A stretch of DNA of 64,000 bases, taken from NCBI GenBank assembly GCA_905479995.1, contig CAJQON010000028.1, positions 1 to 64,000 on the forward strand, in the 5' to 3' direction. Under the pieces are notes generated by a model that saw only the letters and a list, made by a program, of their open reading frames with translations, was not told the DNA's origin and made no database searches. Source of the DNA: an uncultured Flavobacteriales bacterium. Its GTDB lineage: Bacteria; Bacteroidota; Bacteroidia; Flavobacteriales_E; Vicingaceae. Numbering within the stretch: the first letter of the stretch is position 1; each line of letters opens with the position of its first letter. This document shows positions 1 through 8,105 of the stretch, piece by piece. Made by a program: the position numbers and the translations under genes.

Positions 1-1
1 T

Positions 2-1858
2 CGTTTAATAGATAGAGCATTAAGACCGCTTTTTCCAGATGATTATCATGCTAACACACAAGTTGAATTACAATTAATTTCTCATGATCCTGAAGTTAAA
101 GCCGATGCTTTAGCATGTTTTGCAGCTTCTGCTGCAATCGCTGTATCTGATATACCATTTAACGGACCAACTTCTGAAGTAAGAGTTGCTCAAATTGATG
201 GAAACTGGATTATGAATCCTACTCCTGAGCAAATGGAGCAATCTGACATCGATTTAATCGTTGCTGCAACAGCAGAAAACATTATGATGGTAGAAGGTGA
301 AATGTCTGAAATTTCTGAAGCTACAATGCTAGAAGGAATTAAAGTTGCTCACACAGAAATTAAAAAACAATGTCAATTACAATTAGATTTAGCTGCAGAA
401 ATTGCAACAGCTCAAACTAAAAGAGAATACAATCACGAAAGAAGCAATGAAACATTACAAGCAAATATTAAATCAGCTTGTTACGATAAATGTTATGCTA
501 TTGCAGGAGAAGGTATTGCTGATAAAGCAGTAAGAGGCCAGAAATTTGGTGCTGTAAAAGAGGCATTTGTTGCTACACTTTCTGATGAAGATAAAGGTGA
601 TAATTTCTTAATCAATCAATACTTTAAAGCTGTTCAAAAATCAGCAGTTAGAGATGTAATGTTGAAAGATAGAATTAGACTTGATGGTAGAAAAATGGAT
701 GAAATTCGTCCTATCTGGAGTGAAGTTGATTATTTGCCAAGTGCTCACGGTTCTGCTGTGTTTACAAGAGGTGAAACACAATCTTTAACTACTGTTACTT
801 TAGGTAACGATAGAGATGCTAAAATGGTTGATGAAGTAACTGCTGAAGGATCTGAAAAATTCATGCTACACTATAACTTTCCTTCTTTCTCTACTGGAGA
901 GGCAAGACCAAGTCGTGGAACAAGTCGTAGAGAAGTTGGACACGGTAATTTAGCCTTAAGAGGTATTAAACCAATGCTCCCTACTGGAGAAGATAACCCA
1001 TATACGATTAGAGTTGTTTCTGAGATTTTAGAATCTAACGGATCTTCTTCTATGGCAACTGTTTGTGCTGGAACATTAGCATTAATGGATGCAGGTATTA
1101 AGCTTAAGAAACCAGTTTCTGGTATCGCAATGGGATTAATTACTGAAGGTGGAGCTGGTAACTTTTGTGTATTATCAGATATTTTAGGAGATGAAGATCA
1201 CTTAGGAGATATGGATTTTAAAGTAACTGGAACTCCTGATGGAATTACTGCTTGTCAAATGGACATTAAAGTAGATGGTTTACCATACGAAGTATTAGAA
1301 CAAGCTTTAAACCAAGCTTTAGCTGGTCGTTTACATATATTAGGTGAAATGGCTAAAACAATTGCTACTCCAAATTCTGAATTGAAATCACATACTCCAA
1401 GAATAGTTCAAATAACTATTCCTAAAGAAATGATCGGTGCAATTATTGGACCTGGAGGGAAAATCATTCAAGAAATGCAAGCATCTACTGGCGCTACAAT
1501 TACTGTAGAAGAAGCTGATGGTGTTGGTAAAGTTTCTATTATGACAAATGATGCGGAAGCTAGTGATGCTGCTTTAGGAAAAATTAAAGCCATTACTGCT
1601 GTACCAGAAGTTGGAGAAGTATACAAAGGAAAAGTAAAATCTATTACAAACTTTGGTGCTTTTGTTGAAATAATCCCTGGTAAAGACGGACTATTGCACA
1701 TCTCTGAAATAAACTGGGATAGAGTTGCAAATGTAGAAGATGTACTAAAAGAAGGCGAAATGATTGATGTAAAATTAATCGCAGTTGATCCTAAAACAGG
1801 TAAATTGAAACTTTCAAGAAAAGTATTGTTGGAAAAACCAGCAAAACAAGAAGCATAG
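2..1858 (+). CDS. pnp: Polyribonucleotide nucleotidyltransferase (PNPase), 5'-truncated by window edge
   Basis: Phosphorolytic 3'-5' exoribonuclease of RNA decay. The reading frame is open from base 2, where it reads [16 protein letters not shown], the conserved end of the first RNase PH domain. The first in-frame ATG, at 212, is therefore internal. About 618 residues are visible of a roughly 710-residue family. The order is first PH-domain remainder, helical domain, second PH domain ([21 protein letters not shown]), KH domain with the GPGGKII loop, then S1 domain ([20 protein letters not shown]). The missing N-terminus lies off the left edge. A strong hairpin terminator follows the stop. Confidence 0.97.
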   Translation, partial: RLIDRALRPLFPDDYHANTQVELQLISHDPEVKADALACFAASAAIAVSDIPFNGPTSEVRVAQIDGNWIMNPTPEQMEQSDIDLIVAATAENIMMVEGEMSEISEATMLEGIKVAHTEIKKQCQLQLDLAAEIATAQTKREYNHERSNETLQANIKSACYDKCYAIAGEGIADKAVRGQKFGAVKEAFVATLSDEDKGDNFLINQYFKAVQKSAVRDVMLKDRIRLDGRKMDEIRPIWSEVDYLPSAHGSAVFTRGETQSLTTVTLGNDRDAKMVDEVTAEGSEKFMLHYNFPSFSTGEARPSRGTSRREVGHGNLALRGIKPMLPTGEDNPYTIRVVSEILESNGSSSMATVCAGTLALMDAGIKLKKPVSGIAMGLITEGGAGNFCVLSDILGDEDHLGDMDFKVTGTPDGITACQMDIKVDGLPYEVLEQALNQALAGRLHILGEMAKTIATPNSELKSHTPRIVQITIPKEMIGAIIGPGGKIIQEMQASTGATITVEEADGVGKVSIMTNDAEASDAALGKIKAITAVPEVGEVYKGKVKSITNFGAFVEIIPGKDGLLHISEINWDRVANVEDVLKEGEMIDVKLIAVDPKTGKLKLSRKVLLEKPAKQEA

Positions 1859-1882
1859 TTTTAATTACAATAACCATTTAAA

Positions 1883-1912
1883 AAGTCCCGCTATATGCGG
1901 GATTTTTTTGGT
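1883..1912 (+). terminator. Rho-independent terminator of pnp
   Basis: Perfect 6-bp GC-rich stem TCCCGC/GCGGGA at 1888-1904 with a 5-nt loop, preceded by an A-run and followed by seven T. It starts about 25 nt after the pnp stop and separates pnp from the sigma factor gene. Confidence 0.9.
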
Positions 1913-1995
1913 TAAATAAAATAATATTTTCCATTAATGTAACTTTAAAACAGATGAATCGTAAATTGTTGTAGACAAATCACTAATTTTAGTAT

Positions 1996-2865
1996 ATGAG
2001 GCAACTAAAGATTACGAAACAAGTTACAAATCGAGAGACCATATCGCTCGATAAATATTTACAAGACATTTCAAAGCTAGGTTTAGTTACTGCAGAAGAA
2101 GAAGCTGTTCTTGCTCAACAAATAAGAGACGGTGACAAACTTGCTCTCGAAAAGTTAACCAAAGCAAACCTTCGTTTTGTAGTGTCGGTTGCCAAACAAT
2201 ATCAAAACCAAGGACTAAATCTATCCGATTTAATTAATGAAGGAAACATTGGCTTAATAAAAGCTGCCCAACGGTTTGATGAAACCAGAGGCTTTAAGTT
2301 TATATCTTATGCTGTTTGGTGGATTAGACAATCTATTATGCAAGCCATTGCAGAACAAGCCAGAATAGTTCGATTACCATTGAATAAAATTGGAAGCATT
2401 ACAAAAATAAATAGAACTTTTTCCCAACTAGAACAAGTACACGAAAGAGAACCTTCTGTTGATGAAATTGCTGAATTGTTAGACATCACTACTTCTGAAG
2501 TGAAAGATTCCCTTAAAATATCTGGCAAACATGTATCTGTAGATGCTCCTTTATCAAGCGATGAAGAAAGTAATACCTTACTGGATGTAATGAGTGAAAA
2601 AGATAGCATCCAAAATCCAGATAGAGAATTAATGACAGAATCTTTACGGAATGAAATAGAACGCTCCTTCTCTACCCTATCTTATCGTGAAGCTGAAGTG
2701 CTGCGATTATATTTTGGTATCAACGCAAAATCTGCATTTACCCTCGAAGAAATTGGAGAACAATTTGAATTAACCCGTGAACGGGTTAGACAAATTAAAG
2801 AAAAAGCCTTAAGAAAATTAAAACACTCTTCACGATGTAAGTTATTAAAACCATATTTAGGATAA
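1996..2865 (+). CDS. rpoD: Primary sigma factor RpoD/SigA, short Bacteroidota type
   Basis: Housekeeping sigma subunit of RNA polymerase. The 289-residue length, without the long acidic region 1.1 of Proteobacteria, is normal for Bacteroidota. Visible parts are region 1.2/2 with the region 2.4 helix ([14 protein letters not shown]), a region 3 helix, and region 4 with its helix-turn-helix ([18 protein letters not shown]). The start is the ATG in GTATATGAGG, giving [20 protein letters not shown], the conserved N-terminus of the group. The gene stands alone between two terminators. A TAATTTTA box just upstream is only an approximate -7 element. Confidence 0.97.
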   Translation: MRQLKITKQVTNRETISLDKYLQDISKLGLVTAEEEAVLAQQIRDGDKLALEKLTKANLRFVVSVAKQYQNQGLNLSDLINEGNIGLIKAAQRFDETRGFKFISYAVWWIRQSIMQAIAEQARIVRLPLNKIGSITKINRTFSQLEQVHEREPSVDEIAELLDITTSEVKDSLKISGKHVSVDAPLSSDEESNTLLDVMSEKDSIQNPDRELMTESLRNEIERSFSTLSYREAEVLRLYFGINAKSAFTLEEIGEQFELTRERVRQIKEKALRKLKHSSRCKLLKPYLG

Positions 2866-2890
2866 TTTTGCTACTACCCAAAACTAAAAG

Positions 2891-2920
2891 AGCGAATGTT
2901 AATAAACATTCGCTTTTTTG
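2891..2920 (+). terminator. Terminator of rpoD
   Basis: Perfect 9-bp stem GCGAATGTT (2892-2900) / AACATTCGC (2905-2913) with a 4-nt loop and a TTTTTT tail. Confidence 0.9.
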
Positions 2921-2943
2921 TTTCCGACCAACTGCTGTTTTTA

Positions 2944-2951
2944 TATTTTTG
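2944..2951 (+). promoter_or_regulatory. Bacteroidota -7 box of rpe
   Basis: TATTTTTG matches the Bacteroidota -7 consensus TAnnTTTG and lies 17 nt before the rpe ATG. No well-spaced TTTG -33 box is seen. Confidence 0.6.
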
Positions 2952-2968
2952 TAACTTAAAATATTATT

Positions 2969-3619
2969 ATGGCTCACATCATTGCTCCTTCAATACTATC
3001 TTCAGATTTTGCTAACCTACAAAGCGAATGCGAAATGCTTAACAACAGCGAGGCCGATTGGTATCACATTGATGTAATGGATGGCGTTTTTGTTCCAAAC
3101 ATTACTTTTGGAATGCCCGTAATTAGCGCCATCAAAAAACACGCTACAAAAACATTCGATGTACATTTAATGATCGTCAATCCTGATCAGTTTATTGAAG
3201 ATTTTGCAGATGCTGGTGCAGATATTTTAACGGTTCACTATGAGGCTTGCCCACACTTACACCGTTCTATTCAACGAATTAAAGCGGCAGGAATGAAAGC
3301 TGGTGTTGCATTAAACCCACATACCAATATTAATTTATTGGAAGACATTATACAAGACATTGATTTAGTTTGCATTATGTCGGTTAACCCTGGATTTGGA
3401 GGCCAATCGTTTATTGAAAACACTTACACGAAGGTTTCTGAATTAAAAGCACTAATTAATAAAAAAGGCTCTAATACATTAATTGAAATTGATGGTGGCG
3501 TTACAGACAAAAACGCAAGAAAACTATTGGACTGTGGTGCAGATGTATTGGTTGCAGGAAGTTTTGTTTTTAAATCTGACAATCCGACTCAAACCATTGC
3601 AAACCTTAAAAAGGTTTAG
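2969..3619 (+). CDS. rpe: Ribulose-phosphate 3-epimerase
   Basis: Interconverts ribulose 5-phosphate and xylulose 5-phosphate in the pentose phosphate pathway; a cytosolic TIM barrel. The 216-residue length is typical. Family landmarks are IAPSILSSDFANL at the N-terminus, WYHIDVMDGVFVPNITFG (metal-binding His and Asp), FDVHLMI, VNPGFGGQSFI, and EIDGGV near the C-terminus, where the phosphate-binding loop continues as VLVAGSFVF. It has its own -7 box upstream, and its last codons form part of a terminator hairpin. Confidence 0.96.
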   Translation: MAHIIAPSILSSDFANLQSECEMLNNSEADWYHIDVMDGVFVPNITFGMPVISAIKKHATKTFDVHLMIVNPDQFIEDFADAGADILTVHYEACPHLHRSIQRIKAAGMKAGVALNPHTNINLLEDIIQDIDLVCIMSVNPGFGGQSFIENTYTKVSELKALINKKGSNTLIEIDGGVTDKNARKLLDCGADVLVAGSFVFKSDNPTQTIANLKKV

Positions 3620-3627
3620 TTTTTTAA
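3601..3627 (+). terminator. Terminator overlapping the rpe stop codon
   Basis: Stem AAACCTT (3601-3607) / AAGGTTT (3611-3617) followed by AGTTTTTT. The right arm runs into the rpe TAG at 3617-3619, so the hairpin is partly coding. Confidence 0.7.
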
Positions 3628-3642
3628 TCAATTTTTTCTTAC

Positions 3643-3650
3643 TATCTTTG
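3643..3650 (+). promoter_or_regulatory. -7 box of the hydrolase operon
   Basis: TATCTTTG is an exact TAnnTTTG match 22 nt before the hydrolase ATG at 3673. No clear -33 TTTG is seen. Confidence 0.6.
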
Positions 3651-3672
3651 GAGTTAATACGAATTGAATCCT

Positions 3673-4665
3673 ATGAAAAAGCTACTTTTTGCTTCAATAA
3701 TCTTATCAATAATTCTATCGAGTTGTGGTTCCTCAGAATCAGGAAATGAAAACAATAACGGTGTAGAATTAAATGAAAGCGAAAATAATATCGAAATCAC
3801 TACTGAAAAAGTTGAGATTAATGGCGTAGAACATTTTATAAAAAAAATGGGGAAAGGAGAACCTATTGTTGTTCTTCATGGTGGTCCAGGAATTTTTCAT
3901 GACTACTTAGTTCCCCACTTTAAGAAAATTGCAGAAAACTATGAAGTAATTTTTTACGATCAACGAGCTTGTGGACAAACAGCTTTTCCTTCAGATACAT
4001 CAAGCATTAATATTGTTTCTTATGTTGAAGATTTAGAAGCAATTAGAACTTATTTGAAAATTGAAAAACTAAATTTACTTGGTCATTCATGGGGAGCATT
4101 ATTGGCCATGAAATATGGTGTAAAATACCCCGATAACTTAAATCGTTTAATGCTTGTGTCTCCAGCTCCAGCTAACACCAACTATTTTGACGAGACATTT
4201 GCTAACATGCAACAAAAAAGATCTGAGGCTGACACAAAAGAATTAATAGAAACAATGATGTCTTCTGAGTTTGCAAACAGAGAAAAAAATGCTTTTAGAA
4301 AAGTGGTTTTATTAGGCGACAAAACAAATTTAGCTGATCAAACTAAGATTGAAGAACTTTATAAACCTATGGAGTTTAGCGAAACTACTGCAAACAGTAT
4401 GCTAATTGTAAATAGCTTATTGGAACGTACCTATTTTAACCTTGACATTACCAATGAAGGATTGAATAAAATCACTTGTTCAACTATTATTATATTGGGT
4501 GACTTAGATAATGTTCCTTTTAATTCTGCACAAGCCATTCAAGATAGCTTTAAAAATTGTAAATTAAAGGTGTTAAAAAAATGTGGGCACTACCCTTTCT
4601 TTGAATCGCCAAAGGAATTCAACACTGCATTGAACGATTTCTTAGACCCTCATTATGATCAATAA
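3673..4665 (+). CDS. Lipoprotein alpha/beta hydrolase, proline iminopeptidase-like
   Basis: A 330-residue exported hydrolase. The start is the ATG at 3673, not the upstream TTG, because it gives a compact lipoprotein signal (MKKLLFASIILSIILSSC, lipobox Cys at 18). An acidic, Asn-rich linker follows, then the alpha/beta fold with oxyanion motif HGGPG near residue 70, nucleophile elbow GHSWG near 139, an Asp-containing strand ILGDLDNV, and a C-terminal GHYPFFE histidine. The HGGPG/GHSWG pair is characteristic of the S33 proline iminopeptidase family, but the substrate cannot be read from sequence. The end overlaps the next gene by 11 nt. Confidence 0.88.
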   Translation: MKKLLFASIILSIILSSCGSSESGNENNNGVELNESENNIEITTEKVEINGVEHFIKKMGKGEPIVVLHGGPGIFHDYLVPHFKKIAENYEVIFYDQRACGQTAFPSDTSSINIVSYVEDLEAIRTYLKIEKLNLLGHSWGALLAMKYGVKYPDNLNRLMLVSPAPANTNYFDETFANMQQKRSEADTKELIETMMSSEFANREKNAFRKVVLLGDKTNLADQTKIEELYKPMEFSETTANSMLIVNSLLERTYFNLDITNEGLNKITCSTIIILGDLDNVPFNSAQAIQDSFKNCKLKVLKKCGHYPFFESPKEFNTALNDFLDPHYDQ

Positions 4666-4879
4666 GGTAGAGGTTATTGAATTTGAACTATCTGAAGAAT
4701 ACATACACCTTATTAAACTGTTAAAACTTTTAGGACTTGTAGAGTCTGGTGCGGATGCCAAAATTGCAGTAGAAGAAGGTGAAGTAAAATTTAATGGTGA
4801 AATAGAATTTAGAAAACGTAAAAAAATAAGATCCGGTGACTCCGTTCTTTTTGGGAATACCCAAATCCAAATAATTTAA
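4655..4879 (+). CDS. S4-domain RNA-binding protein, YbcJ-like
   Basis: A 74-residue protein made almost only of one S4 fold. LLKLLGLVESGADAKIAVEE, then GEVKFNGEIEFRKRKKI and RSGDSVLF, align with the YbcJ family of single-domain S4 proteins. These bind RNA; the exact target is not established. Its ATG lies inside the end of the hydrolase gene (11-nt overlap), and the next gene begins 3 nt after its stop, so translation is probably coupled in an operon. Confidence 0.85.
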   Translation: MINKVEVIEFELSEEYIHLIKLLKLLGLVESGADAKIAVEEGEVKFNGEIEFRKRKKIRSGDSVLFGNTQIQII

Positions 4880-4882
4880 GTT

Positions 4883-5389
4883 ATGCCAGCAGATAGAACA
4901 GTAATATTAAACAACTTCCAAATTACCCAAAAAATTAATCGAATTTCATACCAGATATACGAGGATAATTGCTCCGAAAAAGAGATTGTTATTGTAGGAA
5001 TTGATAAAAAAGGATATTTATTAGCTGAGAAATTAACCGAACGATTAAAAGCTATTTCGGATTGTTCAATTTCGTTAGTTAAACTAACCCTAAACAAAGA
5101 TAATCCCATAGAAAATCCAGGTCAACTAGATGGTGACGAATCAATACTTAACGATAAGGTAGTTATTTTGGTAGACGATGTATTAAATACTGGTAAAGCT
5201 TTAATTTATGGTGTAAAATTCTTGCTAGATTTCCCTATAAAAAAGATGTCAACAGCTGTTTTGGTAGACAGAAACCACAAAAAATATCCTATTGGAACAC
5301 ACTATGTTGGGCTTTCATTATCTACGACTTTACAGAATCATATTTCAGTTAAATTTGAGGTCGATGATATTTGTGCCTATTTGAGTTAA
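4883..5389 (+). CDS. Phosphoribosyltransferase, PyrR-like
   Basis: A 168-residue type I phosphoribosyltransferase. The PRPP loop VVILVDDVLNTGKAL lies near residue 90, and STAVLVDRNHKKYPIGTHYV resembles PyrR (LAVLVDRGHRELPI). PyrR proteins attenuate pyrimidine operons and/or act as uracil phosphoribosyltransferases. No pyr genes are near here, so regulation versus salvage is open. It follows the S4 protein by 3 nt, the last gene of a rightward operon ending at a strong bidirectional terminator. Confidence 0.85.
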   Translation: MPADRTVILNNFQITQKINRISYQIYEDNCSEKEIVIVGIDKKGYLLAEKLTERLKAISDCSISLVKLTLNKDNPIENPGQLDGDESILNDKVVILVDDVLNTGKALIYGVKFLLDFPIKKMSTAVLVDRNHKKYPIGTHYVGLSLSTTLQNHISVKFEVDDICAYLS

Positions 5390-5400
5390 TAAATTATTAG

Positions 5401-5437
5401 AAATAAAAAAAACCGCAATTTGCGGTTTTTTTTATTT
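5401..5437. terminator. Bidirectional terminator between convergent genes
   Basis: Near-perfect palindrome with 18-nt arms and a single-base loop. The CCGCAA/TTGCGG core is flanked by A-runs on the left and T-runs on the right, so it can serve both the rightward phosphoribosyltransferase operon and the leftward SiaBC pair. Confidence 0.9.
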
Positions 5438-5454
5438 CTAATATTTATATTTCA

Positions 5455-5838
5455 CTATTCTTCTTCAACTTCAATCATTTTAAAAGGAACGTTAATTATC
5501 GCTTGATAATCTTCACCCGCTTCTAACATATCCTCATCATCCTCTTCATAATACCAGTTAATAGTAACTTCACTATTTCCAGAATTAATTGCTTCTAACT
5601 TTTTAAATACATCTAAGATACATTTAGAAGAACTAGTATTAAAATACTCTAGTTGAATATCAACTTTAGTATTTGCCTGAGAATTTTGGTTATAAGCCTC
5701 TAAAATTTCAATTAAAGATCTATAAAATTCAATCGAATTTTCAGGAATTGATCTCCCTTTCACCAATAAATAACCAGTACTAGGATTAAATTCAATTGTT
5801 GGTGTTTTAGGTGATCCTTCTATTTTTAACTCTTCCAT
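5455..5838 (-). CDS. SiaC-like regulatory phosphoprotein (DUF1987)
   Basis: A 127-residue protein of the DUF1987/SiaC family, which has a STAS-like fold. In Pseudomonas aeruginosa SiaC is phosphorylated by SiaB and dephosphorylated by the PP2C phosphatase SiaA. The family signature EYFNTSSSKCILDVF is clear, and its threonine is residue 68, matching the reported phospho-acceptor Thr68. The N-terminus keeps the TPTIEFNPSTGYLLVKGRSIPENS strand. It is second in a leftward operon, 10 nt after the kinase gene. No diguanylate cyclase (SiaD, the Pseudomonas partner) lies nearby, so the output is unknown. Confidence 0.88.
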   Translation of the reverse strand: MEELKIEGSPKTPTIEFNPSTGYLLVKGRSIPENSIEFYRSLIEILEAYNQNSQANTKVDIQLEYFNTSSSKCILDVFKKLEAINSGNSEVTINWYYEEDDEDMLEAGEDYQAIINVPFKMIEVEEE

Positions 5839-5848
5839 TATATATTTT

Positions 5849-6391
5849 TTATTGTGCTACTTTTACATTTAAACTAAAAAATGAGAAACCATCTTGAATA
5901 GGTTCAAAGTTATATTCTAACTTCTTCCCAGACTTTCGAGCAATATCAATCATACCCAATCCTCCGCCACCTTTAGCCGACATCTCACCATTATTTAATA
6001 CTTCTTTATAATACAACTTCAACTCATCTCTGTCCATAGCATTAATTCGATCTAATCTTCCTCTCATTAATTCTACATTCCCTTCAGCCATATAGTTACC
6101 AGTCATAATCGAATACTCACCATCAACTTTTCTAATCATAAACAAAGCACTGTTCTCGTTACTCTTAGTTTGTTTATCATCTTCATCAATGTGGTGATAT
6201 AAGTTCTGTAAACATTCTACTAAAATGTTATAAACTTTCTTCTTAATCTTTGGGGGTTCATCTAGAGTCTCCATTTTAGACTCCATAATTTGAAGTATTG
6301 AGGTCAATAAGTCAGATGTAACTTCACCTTTAAAAGATAACATTATATTACCCTCTTCCATTTTATTGTAAAAATCGTGAATATTGTTCAT
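5849..6391 (-). CDS. SiaB-family protein kinase (GHKL fold)
   Basis: A 180-residue cytosolic kinase of the SiaB family, predicted to phosphorylate the adjacent SiaC-like protein. It has a degenerate GHKL ATP site: an N-box-like helix (NILVECLQNLYHHI, with Glu and Asn) and a glycine-rich lid GGGGLGMIDIARKSG near the C-terminus. There is no sensor or dimerisation domain. The start is the ATG at 6391, which gives MNNIHDFYNKM; the codon before it is TTG. It is followed after 10 nt by the siaC-like gene. The switching phosphatase is not adjacent, but two TPR-SpoIIE candidates lie further along. Confidence 0.85.
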   Translation of the reverse strand: MNNIHDFYNKMEEGNIMLSFKGEVTSDLLTSILQIMESKMETLDEPPKIKKKVYNILVECLQNLYHHIDEDDKQTKSNENSALFMIRKVDGEYSIMTGNYMAEGNVELMRGRLDRINAMDRDELKLYYKEVLNNGEMSAKGGGGLGMIDIARKSGKKLEYNFEPIQDGFSFFSLNVKVAQ

Positions 6392-6563
6392 CAACTCTAA
6401 CCTCTTTCAATTATAATTTCAAAGATATTAATTTGAATGAATCTCACAAGTTAAATCTGCTAAATTTTTCGATTAAACCCATATTTTATCGATTAAAATA
6501 AAAGTTTGTTATATGTTAGGAATAATTTACCAGAAAAACTTTCTTAAATACCCTTGCTTAACA

Positions 6564-6571
6564 TACTTTTG
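6564..6571 (+). promoter_or_regulatory. -7 box of methyltransferase/ZIP operon
   Basis: TACTTTTG is an exact TAnnTTTG match 25 nt before the ATG at 6597. Confidence 0.55.
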
Positions 6572-6596
6572 TCTTTTAATAAATAGGGATTAAATT

Positions 6597-7328
6597 ATGA
6601 AAAGTGAGTGGTATATAGATTGGTTTGATTCCCCTTACTATCACGTGCTTTATAAAAACAGAGATGGTATAGAAGCTGAAAAGTTTATCCACGCCCTTAA
6701 TCAATTCTTAGCACCTAAAACGGATGCCATTTTTTTAGATGCTGCATGCGGAAAAGGAAGACACTCCATATTTATTGAAAGCCTCGGATACACTATAGAT
6801 GGATTTGATTTGTCTGAAAATAGTATAGAGGCTGCAAAAAATCATGAAACAGAAAAGCTTAAGTTTTTTGTTAATGACATTCGAATTCCATTAAAAGTAA
6901 TTCATTACGATTTCGTTTTCAACCTATTTACCAGTTTTGGTTACTTTGAAAGCCACGAAGACAATCAAAAAGCAATTAATGCATTGACTGAAAGCTTAAA
7001 GACTAATGGCGTATTAGTCATGGACTTTATGAATTGCAGCAAGGTTATTGATAGATTAAACGTAAATGAGACAAAAGAAATTGATGATATTTCTTTTAAA
7101 ATAAACCGATCTTATAAAGATGGTAAAATACTTAAAGACATTGAGTTTGAAGCCGATAATAAAAACTATAAATTTCAAGAAAGTGTAATGACTATTACAT
7201 TAAATGACTTTAAGACTTACTTTGAAAAGGCCAATTTAAAAATTGAAGCTATCTTTGGCGACTATAATTTAAATCCATTTGATATCGAAGCTTCTGATAG
7301 ACTAATTTTAATCGCACGCAAAAATTGA
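6597..7328 (+). CDS. Class I SAM-dependent methyltransferase
   Basis: A 243-residue soluble methyltransferase. Motif I is FLDAACGKGRHSIFI (residues about 45-60), followed by an acidic strand end GFDLS, motif FVNDIR and motif IV-like DFVFNLFTSFGYF. The N-terminus WYIDWFDSPYYHVLYKNRD is typical of a Bacteroidota family of unassigned function. Substrate is unknown. Its TGA overlaps the TTG start of the zinc transporter gene. Confidence 0.85.
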   Translation: MKSEWYIDWFDSPYYHVLYKNRDGIEAEKFIHALNQFLAPKTDAIFLDAACGKGRHSIFIESLGYTIDGFDLSENSIEAAKNHETEKLKFFVNDIRIPLKVIHYDFVFNLFTSFGYFESHEDNQKAINALTESLKTNGVLVMDFMNCSKVIDRLNVNETKEIDDISFKINRSYKDGKILKDIEFEADNKNYKFQESVMTITLNDFKTYFEKANLKIEAIFGDYNLNPFDIEASDRLILIARKN

Positions 7329-8050
7329 ACTTAACAACTACCTATATCATCTTATTTTGTGCTGCATTTATTAGTGGCTGTGCTGTGCAAATTTTCAAAC
7401 TAAAGTTTACCAAAAGCCTAAGGCTCTTAATTTCTTTTAGTGGAGCTTTTTTGTTGGCTATAAGTGTATTGCATTTAATCCCAGAAATATATACAGGCTA
7501 TACCGAAAAAATAGGCTTATTCATATTATTAGGTTTTCTACTTCAATTACTTCTAGAATTTTTCTCTGATGGTATTGAACATGGACATTTCCACTCACAC
7601 AATAAAACATTGGTGGCTTTCCCTTATGCTATTTTTATCAGTCTTTGTATTCATTCATTTGTAGAAGGAATGGCATTAGTAAGTCCACACGATCATGGGC
7701 ATATGCATGTGCACGACACCAATTTCTCATTGCTTACTGGTATAATTATTCATAAAATACCTATCGCTATTGTTTTGAGTACAATGCTACTCTCAAAAAA
7801 CATTGCTAAAAGCGTTTATTTTATCGCTATATTTTTATTTGCTATTTCAGCTCCTCTAGGCTTATTTTTAGCTACTAACAAATTATTATTAATAGCGGGT
7901 AATGCAAACATTATACTGGCTTTAGCAGTAGGTATATTTCTTCATATATCTACTACCATACTGTTTGAATCGAGTGAGGGACACCGTTTTGACCTAAAGA
8001 AATTCGGAATAATTGTGCTAGGTTTTGCTATAGCCGCATTAACTTTATAA
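7325..8050 (+). CDS. ZIP-family metal transporter
   Basis: A 241-residue inner-membrane transporter, expected to import zinc or other divalent metals. It has about eight hydrophobic helices. The family signatures are HSFVEGMAL in helix 4 and HKIPIAIVL in helix 5, which hold the metal-site histidines and glutamate. Two His-rich loops (HGHFHSHN; HDHGHMHVHD) probably bind metal. The start is a TTG forming a TTGA overlap with the preceding TGA; no ATG fits before helix 1. The nearest relatives are ZIP/GufA type. Confidence 0.88.
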   Translation: MNLTTTYIILFCAAFISGCAVQIFKLKFTKSLRLLISFSGAFLLAISVLHLIPEIYTGYTEKIGLFILLGFLLQLLLEFFSDGIEHGHFHSHNKTLVAFPYAIFISLCIHSFVEGMALVSPHDHGHMHVHDTNFSLLTGIIIHKIPIAIVLSTMLLSKNIAKSVYFIAIFLFAISAPLGLFLATNKLLLIAGNANIILALAVGIFLHISTTILFESSEGHRFDLKKFGIIVLGFAIAALTL

Positions 8051-8051
8051 T

Positions 8052-8086
8052 AAAAAAAAGGCCTTCATTTCTGAAGACCTTTTAGT
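8052..8086. terminator. Bidirectional terminator
   Basis: Hairpin with arms AAAGGCCTTCA and TGAAGACCTTT (one mismatch) between an A8 run and a T-containing tail, located between the convergent ZIP and acyltransferase genes. Confidence 0.8.
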
Positions 8087-8105
8087 TACTTAATTTTTTA
8101 TTGTC

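Noticed and set aside
1468-1701. 77-codon minus-strand frame inside pnp
   Set aside because: It lies opposite the KH/S1 domains of pnp, whose frame is certain, and has no recognisable protein content.
3483-3749. 88-codon plus-strand frame spanning the end of rpe and the hydrolase start
   Set aside because: It overlaps two better-supported genes in other frames.
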